From DT-110 sp964342305 (GTDB lineage: Bacteria; Bacteroidota; Bacteroidia; Chitinophagales; Saprospiraceae): a DNA stretch of 64,000 nucleotides. The stretch lies in NCBI GenBank assembly GCA_964342305.1, contig CAYFGK010000017.1, positions 3,319-67,318 on the forward strand, read 5' to 3'. The notes under the pieces were generated by a model. It was not told where the DNA came from. It ran no database searches and saw only the letters and a program-made list of their open reading frames with translations. This document shows positions 7,953 to 16,471 of this stretch, piece after piece. A program made the position numbers and the translations under genes. Position 1 is the stretch's first letter; each line of letters begins with the position of its first letter.

Positions 7953-8992
7953 CGAAACTGCGTTTCCAACCACCCCTCCGTGCGGCGGAAAGCCTCCCGG
8001 CGAACATCCTCTCGTGACAGGAAGACGTCGTGCATGGCGTCCTCGATGACCTCGATGGTGACTTGTTCACCCAGGTTTTGGGCGCGCTGGTGCATGAGGT
8101 CCACATCCAGTACCGCGTCCATGCGCAGCGCTTGCGGCGACAGGGTATCACCGACGTAGGAGCTATCGGAATGCAAGACCAAAACGGGGAGGGTGAGATC
8201 GAGCCCCTTGCGCACCTGCTTATGTCCGGCACGGATGGCTTTGAGCCAGCTATAGTAAAGCGGAAAACCCTCGATGGGCTTCCAGATCAGATTGTAATCC
8301 CATTCGCCGGCATAATCCTCGTGAATACTACGACCGTAGAGGCCGGTGCTCTCACGGGGGAGGTAGGCTTTTTTATTGAAGCGGCTCAGGCCCGCGAAGA
8401 GGGAAATGCCTGCTTTCTCCACCCCGCTGCCGCTAAAGGCGAAAAAGGGTGAATTGAGCAGTAGTCCGTCAATATCAGAACGGTTCTCACCACGGGCAGC
8501 GTACAGGCTGGCCGTGAGGCCACCGGTAGAATGGCCGTTGAGCACAATGGTCTCCTGGCCGGCATCCCGGATGTGGGCAATAGCTTTATCAATATCCGGG
8601 AAGTACTCCGCCATACTCCGCGTGTAATTGGGGCGTTGGTGGGGCAACAGGGACCTACCGTATTTACGTAGTTCGAGGGCGTACACATGGTAGCCCAGTT
8701 CGCGAAAGAATTCGCCTTCGTGGTATTGGAAATAATAGTCACCATACCCATGGATGTACAGCATCGCTTTCGTGCTGACGGAATCGGGAGCACGGTGCAG
8801 CAAAGTTGCCACCACTTCACCCGAATAATCGGGTTCCTGTTCGAACGTAATGACCTCGTAGCCTTGGTTGATCAGACTATCGGTGGGAGATAACGCATAC
8901 CCCGGATCCTGATAAGCCATTTCGGGCATATCCGTTTTACAGGCAGCGGAGAGCAGAATCAGAACGACAAGAACCAGGAAGGTGCGGGACAT
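7949..8992 (-). CDS. lipoprotein alpha/beta hydrolase (serine aminopeptidase S33 / monoglyceride lipase-like)
   Basis: This 347-residue protein has a lipoprotein signal (LILLSAAC, Cys18), so it should be anchored in the envelope facing the periplasm or outside. The alpha/beta hydrolase core shows the HG oxyanion motif (YIHGYGDY), the nucleophile elbow GHSTGG and a late His (DAMHDVF). The LNSPFF strand after the elbow is typical of Hydrolase_4/monoacylglycerol-lipase-like enzymes. ATG 8992 fits the signal peptide. In the transcript, a TTGC-TTTC-GCAA hairpin followed by AAAAAAAGGA precedes the start. Substrate is unknown; lipid ester or peptide are the main options. Confidence 0.85.
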   Translation of the reverse strand: MSRTFLVLVVLILLSAACKTDMPEMAYQDPGYALSPTDSLINQGYEVITFEQEPDYSGEVVATLLHRAPDSVSTKAMLYIHGYGDYYFQYHEGEFFRELGYHVYALELRKYGRSLLPHQRPNYTRSMAEYFPDIDKAIAHIRDAGQETIVLNGHSTGGLTASLYAARGENRSDIDGLLLNSPFFAFSGSGVEKAGISLFAGLSRFNKKAYLPRESTGLYGRSIHEDYAGEWDYNLIWKPIEGFPLYYSWLKAIRAGHKQVRKGLDLTLPVLVLHSDSSYVGDTLSPQALRMDAVLDVDLMHQRAQNLGEQVTIEVIEDAMHDVFLSREDVRREAFRRTEGWLETQFR

Positions 8993-9003
8993 AATTCCTT
9001 TTT

Positions 9004-9015
9004 TTGCGAAAGCAA
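9004..9015. other. short GAAA/UUUC tetraloop palindrome between divergent genes
   Basis: TTGC-GAAA-GCAA, part of a recurring intergenic motif. It lies 11 nt from the hydrolase start (8992, minus) and 58 nt from the flavin reductase start (9074, plus). Confidence 0.45.
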
Positions 9016-9073
9016 TAAATCAAAAACAATCAACCTAACGAAAACCCGATTGTTGCTCCACAAAATACTGTGT

Positions 9074-9691
9074 ATGGCTAAAAAAATGACACGACAGGAT
9101 ATTCAACAGCTCGACCGGCTGCCACGCATGCACCTGATGAACACCATCCCGGGTATAAAAAATGCCAGTCTGATCGGCACCCGGGACCGGGCCGGGAATA
9201 CCAATCTGGCGATATTCAACTCCATCGTCCACATCGGGGCCAATCCGCCGTACTTAGGATTTATCCTGCGGCCACTTACCGTGCACCGGCAAACCTACGA
9301 TAACCTGAAAGCATCTGGTGATTTCACCCTGAATATGGTCACCCGCGCGATGGTACAAGCTGCCCACCAGACATCCGCCAAATACCAGCCGGGTGCATCG
9401 GAATTCGAGGCCACGGGCCTTACGCCCATTCATTCCGAGGCGATTACATCCCCTTACGTAGCGGAAAGTCCGGTCCGCATCGGCCTCACCTTTGCGGAGG
9501 AACAACACATTAAGACTAATAACACCTGGCTCATCATCGGCGCCGTGCAGGAGATCTATTTTCCGGAAGAGGCTCAGCTCGACAGCGGACACCTTGCCCT
9601 GGAAAAGCTGGATACCGTGGGAGTCGCGGGATTGGATAGCTACTACGGACTGGAGTTGCTGGAGCGCCTGGCGTATGCGAGACCGACTTGA
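9074..9691 (+). CDS. flavin reductase-like FMN-binding split-barrel protein
   Basis: A 205-residue protein, starting at ATG 9074 (MAKKMTRQDIQQLDR). It has the flavin reductase domain seen across Bacteroidota: NTIPGIKNASLIGT, then TNLAIFNSIVHIGANPP and LGFILRPLTVHRQTY, which form the flavin-binding split barrel. These proteins bind FMN and either reduce free flavin with NAD(P)H or use it in an unknown redox reaction. It stands alone, divergent from the lipoprotein hydrolase. A short-word repeat begins within a few bases of its stop codon. Confidence 0.85.
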   Translation: MAKKMTRQDIQQLDRLPRMHLMNTIPGIKNASLIGTRDRAGNTNLAIFNSIVHIGANPPYLGFILRPLTVHRQTYDNLKASGDFTLNMVTRAMVQAAHQTSAKYQPGASEFEATGLTPIHSEAITSPYVAESPVRIGLTFAEEQHIKTNNTWLIIGAVQEIYFPEEAQLDSGHLALEKLDTVGVAGLDSYYGLELLERLAYARPT

Positions 9692-9692
9692 A

Positions 9693-9722
9693 GTTAGAGG
9701 TGTGAAGTCAGAGGTCAGAAGT
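9693..9722. repeat. short degenerate repeat after a stop codon
   Basis: Words AGAGGTGTG, AAGTCAGAGG and TCAGAAG follow directly on the flavin reductase stop. Same style as the arrays at 6255, 23774 and 44708 but only about 30 nt long. Confidence 0.4.
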
Positions 9723-9733
9723 ACTTTTGGAGA

Positions 9734-9960
9734 TTAGAAAACAGGAGGCAGGTTACTCCTGACAGTACCGGCCACTACAGTGCAAGAATAAACTTTCGCG
9801 GTCTTGCCTGTTAAGAAGGAATGCACCGCGCCACCTGTATAGTCTCCACCCAGAATAACGATCTGCTCAACCTGCCGTAACGCAGTGAAGGCGAAAACCT
9901 TAACCTGAGCCTAGAAAAACAAATGCTGCTGATCCTACATCAAAGGTATTCGACCAATTC
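9734..9960 (-). pseudogene. possible decayed gene fragment
   Basis: On the minus strand a 59-codon open frame (9734-9910) reads as plausible protein (TALRQVEQIVILGGDYTGG, then HSFLTGKTAKVYS) but has no start codon. Just upstream a second frame reads NTFDVGSAAFVFLGSG, which resembles the GSAAFVFLGSxSG pattern of FG-GAP repeats, before a stop. The two may be pieces of one gene separated by a frameshift and stops. The family is not identified and the region could simply be non-coding. Confidence 0.25.
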
Positions 9961-9987
9961 CCTATTTTACTCCCAAACGAGTGTACT

Positions 9988-10905
9988 ATGAAAAAACGAC
10001 TGACGGTGGCCCTGGTCCAGGCCAGTCCCAGGCTGTTTGATCTGGCCGGGAGCCTGGAGCTGGTGGCCGACTGGACTGCGCAGGCCAAGGCGCGGGGAGC
10101 CGGTCTGGTCCTTTTCCCCGAGACTTTTCTGCCGGCCTATCCGCGGGGATTACAGTTTGGCACGGTGGTAGGTAGTCGTTCGCAGGAAGGGCGTGAAGAC
10201 TGGCTGTTGTATTACAGCAACACGGTAACCGTACCCGGGCCGGCGACGGAACGCCTGGGACAGATAGCTGCGGAGCACAATGTATGGTTGATCATCGGAG
10301 TGACCGAACGATCCGAAACGGGTGGCACACTGTATTGTACATTACTTTATTTCGATCCGGAAGGGCGACTGGTGCGGCGGCACCGTAAACTTAAGCCCAC
10401 CGGTACCGAACGTATCCTTTGGGGCGAAGGGGCCGGCGATGACCTGCAGGTCGTTCCAAGCCAGTACGGCCGAATCGGCGGACTGATCTGCTGGGAAAAC
10501 TATATGCCCCTGGCTCGGATGAACCTGTACCAGCAGGGGGTCGACATCTACCTGGCCCCTACGGCGGATCATCGGGATAGCTGGCAGGCCAGTATGCAGC
10601 ATATTGCCTGCGAGGGGCGCTGTTTCGTACTGGCCTGTAACCAATTCGTGCGGAAGCGGGATTACCCCGAGCGCTTCCAGAGCGAATTAGCTGACCAGCC
10701 AGAGATCATGACCCGCGGCGGAAGTGTGATCATTTCCCCACTGGGCGAGGTGCTGACCGGTCCGTTGTTTGGTCAGGAGGGTATCGTGGAAGCAGAACTG
10801 GACCTGAGTCTGATCGCAAAAAGTAAAATGGATTTTGATGCGGCGGGGCATTATAACCGGTCTGATGTATTTTCATTCGAATGGATGAAACGACCCGTAG
10901 AATAA
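9988..10905 (+). CDS. nitrilase-superfamily carbon-nitrogen hydrolase (branch 1, nitrilase-like)
   Basis: This 305-residue enzyme should hydrolyse a nitrile to an acid and ammonia. The Glu-Lys-Cys triad is complete: E45 in LFPETFLPAYPRG, K136 in RKLKPTGTER and C168 in GGLICWENYMPL. The FPAYPRG-like and ICWENYMPL signatures are those of true nitrilases (aliphatic or arylacetonitrilase type) rather than amidases or beta-ureidopropionases. Length is slightly short of the usual 310-370, as it lacks the long C-terminal tail. ATG 9988 is well placed. It is a single-gene unit, 84 nt ahead of the Bax-inhibitor gene. Confidence 0.9.
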   Translation: MKKRLTVALVQASPRLFDLAGSLELVADWTAQAKARGAGLVLFPETFLPAYPRGLQFGTVVGSRSQEGREDWLLYYSNTVTVPGPATERLGQIAAEHNVWLIIGVTERSETGGTLYCTLLYFDPEGRLVRRHRKLKPTGTERILWGEGAGDDLQVVPSQYGRIGGLICWENYMPLARMNLYQQGVDIYLAPTADHRDSWQASMQHIACEGRCFVLACNQFVRKRDYPERFQSELADQPEIMTRGGSVIISPLGEVLTGPLFGQEGIVEAELDLSLIAKSKMDFDAAGHYNRSDVFSFEWMKRPVE

Positions 10906-10989
10906 AGTTGTTTATTGGTTGTGTTTTTATGAATATGCCGAAGATATCCTATTCGAACACCATTGACTTGATTACAAATCACACGAAAT

Positions 10990-11748
10990 ATGTCTAGAAG
11001 AAGAAGTTTTATGTCCTCCTCCTCGAACCCGGTTATGCGGGAGGAATACTATCAGAATGCTCAGCCACTCGACGCCAATATGGCTCGTGGTGAAGTGCAG
11101 ACGATGACGGTGGGCGGAGCCGTACAGAAAACCTACATTCTGACCGCCATTCTGATCATGGCCGCCATTGTTGGCTTTAATATTCCCAATCCTATCCTCA
11201 TCTGGGGTGGTGCCATCGGTGGCTTCGTTCTGGTACTGGTTATGGCCTTCCGCACGCATTTAGCACCCCGTCTGGCCCCTGTTTACGCTGTTTTAGAGGG
11301 GCTTTTTGTCGGCGGCATCTCGGCCATGTACGCCAGTTTGTACGACGGAATTATCGTCAATGCCGTGCTGCTTACCGTTGCGGTACTTTGCCTGATGCTT
11401 TTCCTGTACCAGGGTGGCTTTATTAAGGTGACCGAAAAGCTGCGCGCCGGCGTGATGATGGCCACGGGCGCGGTGATGGTGGTATACCTGATCAGCATTG
11501 TGGCCAACCTGTTCGGTGCCTCGCTGCCTTATCTGCACAGCGGTGGCCCCATTGGCATAGGTATCAGCCTGGTGATCGTCGGTATTGCCTCATTCAACCT
11601 GTTGCTGGACTTTGATAATTTTGAGAAGGGTGAGCAGTACGGTGCTCCGAAGTATATGGAGTGGTTTTCTGCCGTTGGTCTGCTGGTTACGCTGGTTTGG
11701 TTGTATCTGGAGATCTTACGCCTGTTGGCAAAACTGAACGATCGCTAA
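10990..11748 (+). CDS. Bax inhibitor-1 / YccA family membrane protein
   Basis: A 252-residue protein with a polar N-terminus (residues 1-45) and about seven transmembrane helices, as in the BI-1-like family. Recognisable parts are SSSNPVMREEYYQ, typical of the bacterial YccA-like branch, and FEKGEQYGAPKYMEWFSAVGLL near the last helices. Members are calcium-leak channels or modulators of FtsH-type proteases in other bacteria; the role here is not shown. ATG 10990 was chosen; a second Met at residue 8 is possible. A terminator hairpin follows directly. Confidence 0.87.
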   Translation: MSRRRSFMSSSSNPVMREEYYQNAQPLDANMARGEVQTMTVGGAVQKTYILTAILIMAAIVGFNIPNPILIWGGAIGGFVLVLVMAFRTHLAPRLAPVYAVLEGLFVGGISAMYASLYDGIIVNAVLLTVAVLCLMLFLYQGGFIKVTEKLRAGVMMATGAVMVVYLISIVANLFGASLPYLHSGGPIGIGISLVIVGIASFNLLLDFDNFEKGEQYGAPKYMEWFSAVGLLVTLVWLYLEILRLLAKLNDR

Positions 11749-11755
11749 GGCAGCG

Positions 11756-11775
11756 TTTTTGGCGAAAGCCAAAAA
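11756..11775 (+). terminator. hairpin after BI-1 gene
   Basis: TTTTTGGC-GAAA-GCCAAAAA is a perfect 8-bp stem with a GNRA tetraloop just after the stop codon. It lacks a long U-run on the plus strand, because the A-rich side follows. It may therefore act as an mRNA 3'-end structure or, read on the minus strand, as a terminator-like stem with U-run. Confidence 0.5.
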
Positions 11776-11999
11776 AAAAGCAGGGCGCCGGTCTGGCACC
11801 CTACATAACCCCAAAAAACCAAATGAAAACAATCTACTTTTTTATGCAAATAGGAAATATTCCTATGAATGCAATCAAGACTGTATTTGTTTGATACTAC
11901 GTTTTCCCGGAAAATGCTATCCGGGTGTGTATCAATAACTTCTGTGGCTTCTACAACAAGCCCACCTCAAAAAAGTTTTGATTTCAAACTAATTCATCC

Positions 12000-13382
12000 T
12001 TGGCTAAAGTCAAAAAGATATTTGTATGCTCCGAATGTGGTGCCACCTCCCCCAAATGGGTCGGCAAATGCCCATCCTGTGAGCAGTGGAATACGTACCA
12101 CGAGGACGTAATCGTTCGGGAAACCGCGAAGGAAGCTGCCCGCAAAAGCTGGAAGCCCCAGGCTACCGGTGGTAAAAGCGGCCCCCGGCCGATTCCCCTG
12201 CCCAAGATCGAGGCCCGTAAAACCGAGCGCCTCGTAACTCCCGACGGAGAGCTCAACCGCGTACTGGGCGGAGGCATTGTCCCCGGATCGCTGGTGCTGA
12301 TCGGCGGGCAGCCCGGCATTGGTAAGTCGACCCTGATGCTCCAGGTAGCTATGGGGATTCCGACCAAGATTCTATACGTTTCGGGAGAAGAGAGTGAGGA
12401 GCAGATAAAAATGCGGGCAGATCGCCTCACCAATAAGCAATCCGATTGCTACATCCTTACCGAGACCAACGTAGCGCGCATCACCTCCCTGGCGGAGGAT
12501 TTGCAACCCGATCTTTTGATCATCGATTCCATACAGACCCTCGCTGCTCCATACATTGATTCCATGCCGGGCAGTGTTTCTCAGGTGCGCGAGTCGGCCG
12601 GTGAGCTACAGCGATTTGCCAAGAATATGCATATTCCGGTCTTTATTATCGGGCACATAACCAAAGACGGTTCCATCGCCGGGCCCAAACTATTGGAACA
12701 TATTGTGGATGCCGTGCTACAGTTTGAAGGTGACCGCAATTATACATACCGGATCCTGCGGACCATTAAGAACCGCTTTGGATCCACTGATGAAATGGGC
12801 ATTTACGAGATGCAGCCCGACGGATTGCGGGAGGTGGCTAATCCTTCGGAGCTTTTGCTTTCGCAAAAAGACGACGACCTGAGTGGTTCGGCCATTGCCG
12901 CTACCATGGAGGGAATGCGGCCCATGCTCATCGAGACACAGGCACTCGTCAGTACTGCCGTATACGGAACTCCGCAGCGATCAGCTACCGGCTTTGACCT
13001 GCGGAGATTATCAATGCTACTGGCGGTACTCGAAAAAAGAGGAGGCTTCCCCTTCGGTCAGAACGACGTCTTCCTGAACATTGCCGGCGGGATCCGGGTC
13101 GATGATCCGGCGATCGACCTGGCCATAGTAGCCTCTTTGATCTCTTCTTTGGAAGACATTGCCATCCCGACGGATGTGTGCCTGGCCGGAGAGGTCGGGC
13201 TTTCGGGTGAGATCCGGGCCGTTAACCGGGCCGAACAGCGCATTCAGGAAGCCGACCGACTTGGTTTTCGGCACATTTTCGTCTCGAAATACAACATGAA
13301 AGGTATTGACCCTAAGCGATACGATATTAAGATCCATACCCTGAGCAAGATTGGCGAGCTGTACGAGAAGCTGTTTGAATAG
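12000..13382 (+). CDS. radA: DNA repair protein RadA
   Basis: RadA is a RecA-like, DnaB-related ATPase that helps branch migration and recombinational repair. The 460-residue protein has the N-terminal zinc finger (C10, C13, C24, C27), Walker A GGQPGIGKST (102-111), the RadA signature KNRFG (257-261) and a C-terminal Lon-protease-like domain (FLNIAGGIRVDDPAIDLA). The start is TTG 12000; an in-frame stop lies just upstream and no ATG is available, and the resulting MAKVKKIFVCSECG matches the family N-terminus. The stop codon is the last sequence before a 100-N gap. A TTTTGC-TTTC-GCAAAA palindrome sits inside the coding region at 12853-12868. Confidence 0.95.
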   Translation: MAKVKKIFVCSECGATSPKWVGKCPSCEQWNTYHEDVIVRETAKEAARKSWKPQATGGKSGPRPIPLPKIEARKTERLVTPDGELNRVLGGGIVPGSLVLIGGQPGIGKSTLMLQVAMGIPTKILYVSGEESEEQIKMRADRLTNKQSDCYILTETNVARITSLAEDLQPDLLIIDSIQTLAAPYIDSMPGSVSQVRESAGELQRFAKNMHIPVFIIGHITKDGSIAGPKLLEHIVDAVLQFEGDRNYTYRILRTIKNRFGSTDEMGIYEMQPDGLREVANPSELLLSQKDDDLSGSAIAATMEGMRPMLIETQALVSTAVYGTPQRSATGFDLRRLSMLLAVLEKRGGFPFGQNDVFLNIAGGIRVDDPAIDLAIVASLISSLEDIAIPTDVCLAGEVGLSGEIRAVNRAEQRIQEADRLGFRHIFVSKYNMKGIDPKRYDIKIHTLSKIGELYEKLFE

Positions 13383-13482
13383 NNNNNNNNNNNNNNNNNN
13401 NNNNNNNNNNNNNNNNNNNNNNNNNNNNNNNNNNNNNNNNNNNNNNNNNNNNNNNNNNNNNNNNNNNNNNNNNNNNNNNNNN
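13383..13482. other. assembly gap (100 N)
   Basis: Exactly 100 N, a placeholder of unknown true length, directly after the radA stop and ahead of copy 2 of the dispersed element. Sequence here may be a repeat that could not be assembled. Confidence 0.95.
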
Positions 13483-13510
13483 GGTTAAACCTGTTGCACG
13501 GTACCAATGT

Positions 13511-13694
13511 TAGATGAGGGTAGAAAATGGTCGTAAAGCTACCATTTTTTACGCCCAGCCTGCCGGTACAGGGAAATAGGTATAGGGAATTTGGATTTAA
13601 GCAAATCTTACTACCTACTACTCTATACCAAATACGACGTGGGGTTGTTACACTCAGTCACTTAGAAAACTGATCGGTCCCAACCTCACGTATA
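13511..13694 (+). repeat. dispersed ~180-bp three-hairpin element, copy 2
   Basis: The central stem GGTACAGGGAAATAGGTA pairs with TACCTACTACTCTATACC, and the third stem CGTGGGGTTG pairs with CAACCTCACG. The first stem here is a diverged GGTAG...CTACC pair and the left terminal repeat is weak (GATGAGGG). The right end CCCAACCTCACG is well kept. Length and order match copies 1 and 3. It lies 20 nt upstream of the DCC-protein gene, so it may form part of its 5' region. Confidence 0.7.
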
Positions 13695-13714
13695 ATTAAG
13701 TAAAGACCTTGAAT

Positions 13715-14146
13715 ATGACTGATCAATCCGACTTACTGTACCCTGAGCATCCCATTCTGTTGTTTGACGGGGTATGCAATATGTGTAGTGGATTCGTGCA
13801 GTTTGTGATCAAGATTGACCCGAAGGGCAAATTCCGGTTTGCATCCCTGCAATCCCGCACGGGCAAGGAGCTGCTAACCGCCGCCGGCCTTTCAACGGAG
13901 GAACTCGGCACCGTGGTCCTGATTCATAAGGGTAAAGTACATACCCACTCCGACGTTGCGCTGGAAAGTGCACGCATCCTTGGTGGTGGATGGACTCTTT
14001 TCTATGTATTTAAGATCATCCCACGATTTATCCGTGACGGCATCTACAATTGGGTAGCCCGTAACCGGTATCGGTGGTTCGGCAAAAAAGAATCCTGTAT
14101 GATGCCTACTCCCGAAATTCGCCAGCGTTTTTTAGAGGTCGGTTGA
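13715..14146 (+). CDS. DCC-family thiol-disulfide oxidoreductase-like protein (DUF393)
   Basis: A 143-residue protein with the defining Asp-Cys-x-x-Cys region near the N-terminus (FDGVCNMCSGFVQF), as in the DUF393/DCC family, a thioredoxin-like fold with a presumed redox CxxC. ATG 13715 (MTDQSDLLYPEHP) was chosen over an in-frame TTG two codons earlier. The C-terminal RNRYRWFGKKESCMMPTPE is also typical of the family. Partner and substrate are unknown. A strong hairpin overlaps its stop codon. Confidence 0.87.
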   Translation: MTDQSDLLYPEHPILLFDGVCNMCSGFVQFVIKIDPKGKFRFASLQSRTGKELLTAAGLSTEELGTVVLIHKGKVHTHSDVALESARILGGGWTLFYVFKIIPRFIRDGIYNWVARNRYRWFGKKESCMMPTPEIRQRFLEVG

Positions 14147-14186
14147 GTAGAAGCCATCTCAAAAACAATCTGAGATGGCTTCTACT
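14145..14186 (+). terminator. 17-bp hairpin at end of DCC gene
   Basis: GAGTAGAAGCCATCTCA and TGAGATGGCTTCTACTC form a perfect 17-bp stem with an 8-nt loop. It starts within the stop codon. The tail ATTTG is only weakly U-rich, so termination efficiency is uncertain; mRNA protection is an alternative role. Confidence 0.7.
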
Positions 14187-14221
14187 CATTTGAACATAAA
14201 ATCCTGAAATCCATTTAGTGG

Positions 14222-15148
14222 ATGTCACCTACTAAAAACACGAACATGAACCGACGCACATTTGTCCGCAACTCGGCCGTACTGTCCGGACTGAGTATGA
14301 TACCCAGTCAACGCTGGTTGCTAAGTCAGCTTTTCCCGGATGCCGGCACCATGACCCTGCTGCGAAATAACGTAGGCATCTACACCGAGCGAGGAGGTAC
14401 GATTGGCTGGATGATCGAAGGCGATTCCGTAGTCATTGTCGACACTCAGTTCCCCGAACAAAGCCGCAACCTGATCGCCGAAGTTGAAAAACGCGGTGGT
14501 AAAGGGATTGATCTGGTCATTAATACCCATCACCACGGTGATCATTCCGGCGGAAACATCGCCTATAAAGGCATTGCCGACCGGATTCTCGCTCATAGTA
14601 ACTCCAAGAAAAACCAGATGGCCTCCGCCAAAGCCCGGGGCAATGAGGACACTCAGTTGTATCCCGATAGTACCTTCGACACGGAGTGGTCGGACAAAGT
14701 AGGTTCCGAAACAATTACCCTGCGCTACTTTGGCCGGGGCCATACGGATGGGGACGCCTTCATCCACTTTGAAAACGCGAACGTGGTCCACATGGGTGAT
14801 TTGCTCTTCAACCGTCGTTTCCCCTACATCGATATGGGCGCCGGAGCATCGATCAGCAGTTGGATCGATGTGCTGCAACAGGCCCGCAAGACCTTTGATA
14901 AAGACACGCTGTTTATCTTTGGTCATTCCGGAGAAGGTTACCCCGTCACGGGCGACCACGACGATCTGAAGGCCATGCAGCATTACCTGCGTTCGGTATT
15001 GAAATACGTGAAAAAAGAAATGCGCAAAGGCCGCACCGTGGAAGAAGTATCCAAAGCAACGGAATCTATTCCCGGAGCTCCCGAATGGAGTGGTAGCGGT
15101 GTAGAACGGAGTATTTCGGCAGCCTTTGAAGAACTGAAGGGCCAATAG
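14222..15148 (+). CDS. MBL-fold metallo-hydrolase with probable Tat signal
   Basis: This protein of the metallo-beta-lactamase superfamily has the zinc-binding block HHHGDHSGG (residues 103-111), then the later metal residues GRGHTDGDAF and MGDLLFNRRFP and the final FGHSGEG. The N-terminus NRRTFVRNSAVLSGL is a twin-arginine-type signal, so it is probably exported. ATG 14222 gives 308 residues; ATG 14246, right before the RR motif, is equally likely. The family includes lactamases, glyoxalase II and other hydrolases; the real substrate cannot be told. It is a single gene bounded by hairpins on both sides. Confidence 0.85.
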   Translation: MSPTKNTNMNRRTFVRNSAVLSGLSMIPSQRWLLSQLFPDAGTMTLLRNNVGIYTERGGTIGWMIEGDSVVIVDTQFPEQSRNLIAEVEKRGGKGIDLVINTHHHGDHSGGNIAYKGIADRILAHSNSKKNQMASAKARGNEDTQLYPDSTFDTEWSDKVGSETITLRYFGRGHTDGDAFIHFENANVVHMGDLLFNRRFPYIDMGAGASISSWIDVLQQARKTFDKDTLFIFGHSGEGYPVTGDHDDLKAMQHYLRSVLKYVKKEMRKGRTVEEVSKATESIPGAPEWSGSGVERSISAAFEELKGQ

Positions 15149-15164
15149 CATCCTGACCGGTAAG

Positions 15165-15203
15165 GACCTGCTCACTTCTACATTGCCAGGAGGTGAGCAG
15201 GTC
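15165..15203 (+). terminator. hairpin after MBL gene
   Basis: GACCTGCTCAC pairs with GTGAGCAGGTC (11 bp, 17-nt loop), 16 nt after the stop codon. There is no clear U-run. Confidence 0.55.
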
Positions 15204-15287
15204 ACCATAAATTAGTACATTCACCATGCGACAAGGCAATTCGTTCGGAACATATCATGACGAAAAGTCTGAAGGTCGAGATAAAGA

Positions 15288-16268
15288 ATGTATTGGACTA
15301 TGGCAACCGACCCACAAAATCCCATGGATCGCCTGGAAAAGATTTACGAATCCGGTAATAAACGGATCGATCAGTACCTCGACGGTCTGCGCTCTTTTTA
15401 CCAACAACAAGGTGAACTCTCTCCTACCGCGGAAAAGATTTTCGATGAGATGCAGCGAGAGGTCAATCAAACCCGTACCATCCGCAATGTAGCGATCGGC
15501 CTGGTACTGGCCCTGGGCTGCGTAGCGGCTTTCCTCTTTTTCAAAAAAGAAAACCAGGATATAAAGCAGGACAACTACTCTTTCCTCCTGGAAAAGATCA
15601 AATCTTCTAACCTACCGCTCCATTTAGCCGCCAATCCAAACGGCTCCCTCTCAGTTGTCATTGATCAAAACGCCGACCTGTCGGCCCGTGAACTCCGGGA
15701 ACTGGAGGAAATTCAGGAGGCCGTGCCAACCCTCGGACAGATCAACTTCCTGGGTTCCGCCAAACGATTGAGTGCCAATATGGAACTCGACCGCGACGAC
15801 AATGTGTTTTACCGGGTTAGTCCGCCCAGCAGTCAGGATATTCAAATCGGAAAACTACAGGTAAGGTGGGAGCAGGGAGCAATCGGCCTGGGACGCAACA
15901 GCAGTGTGGTCGAAGATAATCCGCAGTACGAACTGTCGGAGCCCTACGATTACATCGACAATTTCAAGAGTATGGATTTTGTGGTGCGCATTCTCTCCTA
16001 CGATAAAGGCACCAAATCCTGGAAGTTTCAGTTTGGTGAGCGCCAGGGCAGTGAGATCGTTTGGGATAACCAACACAATTACCAAATCCCTAAATCGCCC
16101 AACGGACGTATTCAAACCCGCCCCATCATCGCGGCCTGCCAGGAGTGGAAGAACATGTACGTCGTAGCCATCGGTATCGGGGAGTGGGGTGTGGGGGAAT
16201 CCGACGTTACCGAGATAAAGTACGCCTGGAACGTCAATTCCTTCGCCCAGAAGATCCGGCTTGATTAG
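15288..16268 (+). CDS. single-pass membrane protein of unknown function
   Basis: A 326-residue protein (ATG 15288; ATG 15300 also possible). Residues 1-64 are polar and helical (RLEKIYESGNKRIDQYLDG), followed by one transmembrane helix at about 65-85. A 240-residue C-terminal domain follows that is probably outside the cytoplasm. That domain is rich in strands and charged turns (SVVIDQNADLSARELRELEE, WGVGESDVTEIKYAWN) and ends in FAQKIRLD. No family was recognised. No neighbour suggests a role; it sits between the MBL gene and asnS. Confidence 0.65.
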   Translation: MYWTMATDPQNPMDRLEKIYESGNKRIDQYLDGLRSFYQQQGELSPTAEKIFDEMQREVNQTRTIRNVAIGLVLALGCVAAFLFFKKENQDIKQDNYSFLLEKIKSSNLPLHLAANPNGSLSVVIDQNADLSARELRELEEIQEAVPTLGQINFLGSAKRLSANMELDRDDNVFYRVSPPSSQDIQIGKLQVRWEQGAIGLGRNSSVVEDNPQYELSEPYDYIDNFKSMDFVVRILSYDKGTKSWKFQFGERQGSEIVWDNQHNYQIPKSPNGRIQTRPIIAACQEWKNMYVVAIGIGEWGVGESDVTEIKYAWNVNSFAQKIRLD

Positions 16269-16412
16269 AAGACGGTAGACGATTCCACGGCTTACGGATT
16301 ACGGCCTGGGAGAATTGGGAGTTGATGAATTGGCTTCTAATTACCGATTCATCGGTCTGGCCTCTTAACATCTGACATCTTACCAAATACACTATACTCA
16401 ATACCAATTACC
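16269..16412. repeat. degenerate short-word sequence after a stop codon
   Basis: Words such as GACGGTAGACG, TTACGGATTACGG, GAATTGGGAGTTGATGAATTGG and AATACCAATTACCAATCC follow the stop of the preceding gene. This is low-complexity DNA of the same general kind as the arrays at 6255 and 23774, though more decayed. Confidence 0.4.
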
Positions 16413-16420
16413 AATCCCTC

Positions 16421-16451
16421 TTGCAATTCGCGGCATATCTGGTTATTTTCG
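16421..16451 (+). promoter_or_regulatory. predicted asnS promoter
   Basis: TTG at 16421-16423 and TATTTTCG at 16444-16451 are 20 bp apart, close to the Bacteroidota -33/-7 pattern (TTG, ~19 bp, TAnnTTTG with one mismatch). The start codon is 20 nt downstream. Confidence 0.5.
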
Positions 16452-16471
16452 CACTCTCTTAAAGCAGATAT

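Noticed and set aside
14321..15208. Long antisense reading frame (about 295 codons) opposite the MBL hydrolase
   Set aside because: It is the mirror of a gene with full zinc motifs and a Tat signal; its own translation has no motif or start context. Similar mirrors opposite the T9SS gene (21239-21967), pabB/aroA and others were also dropped.
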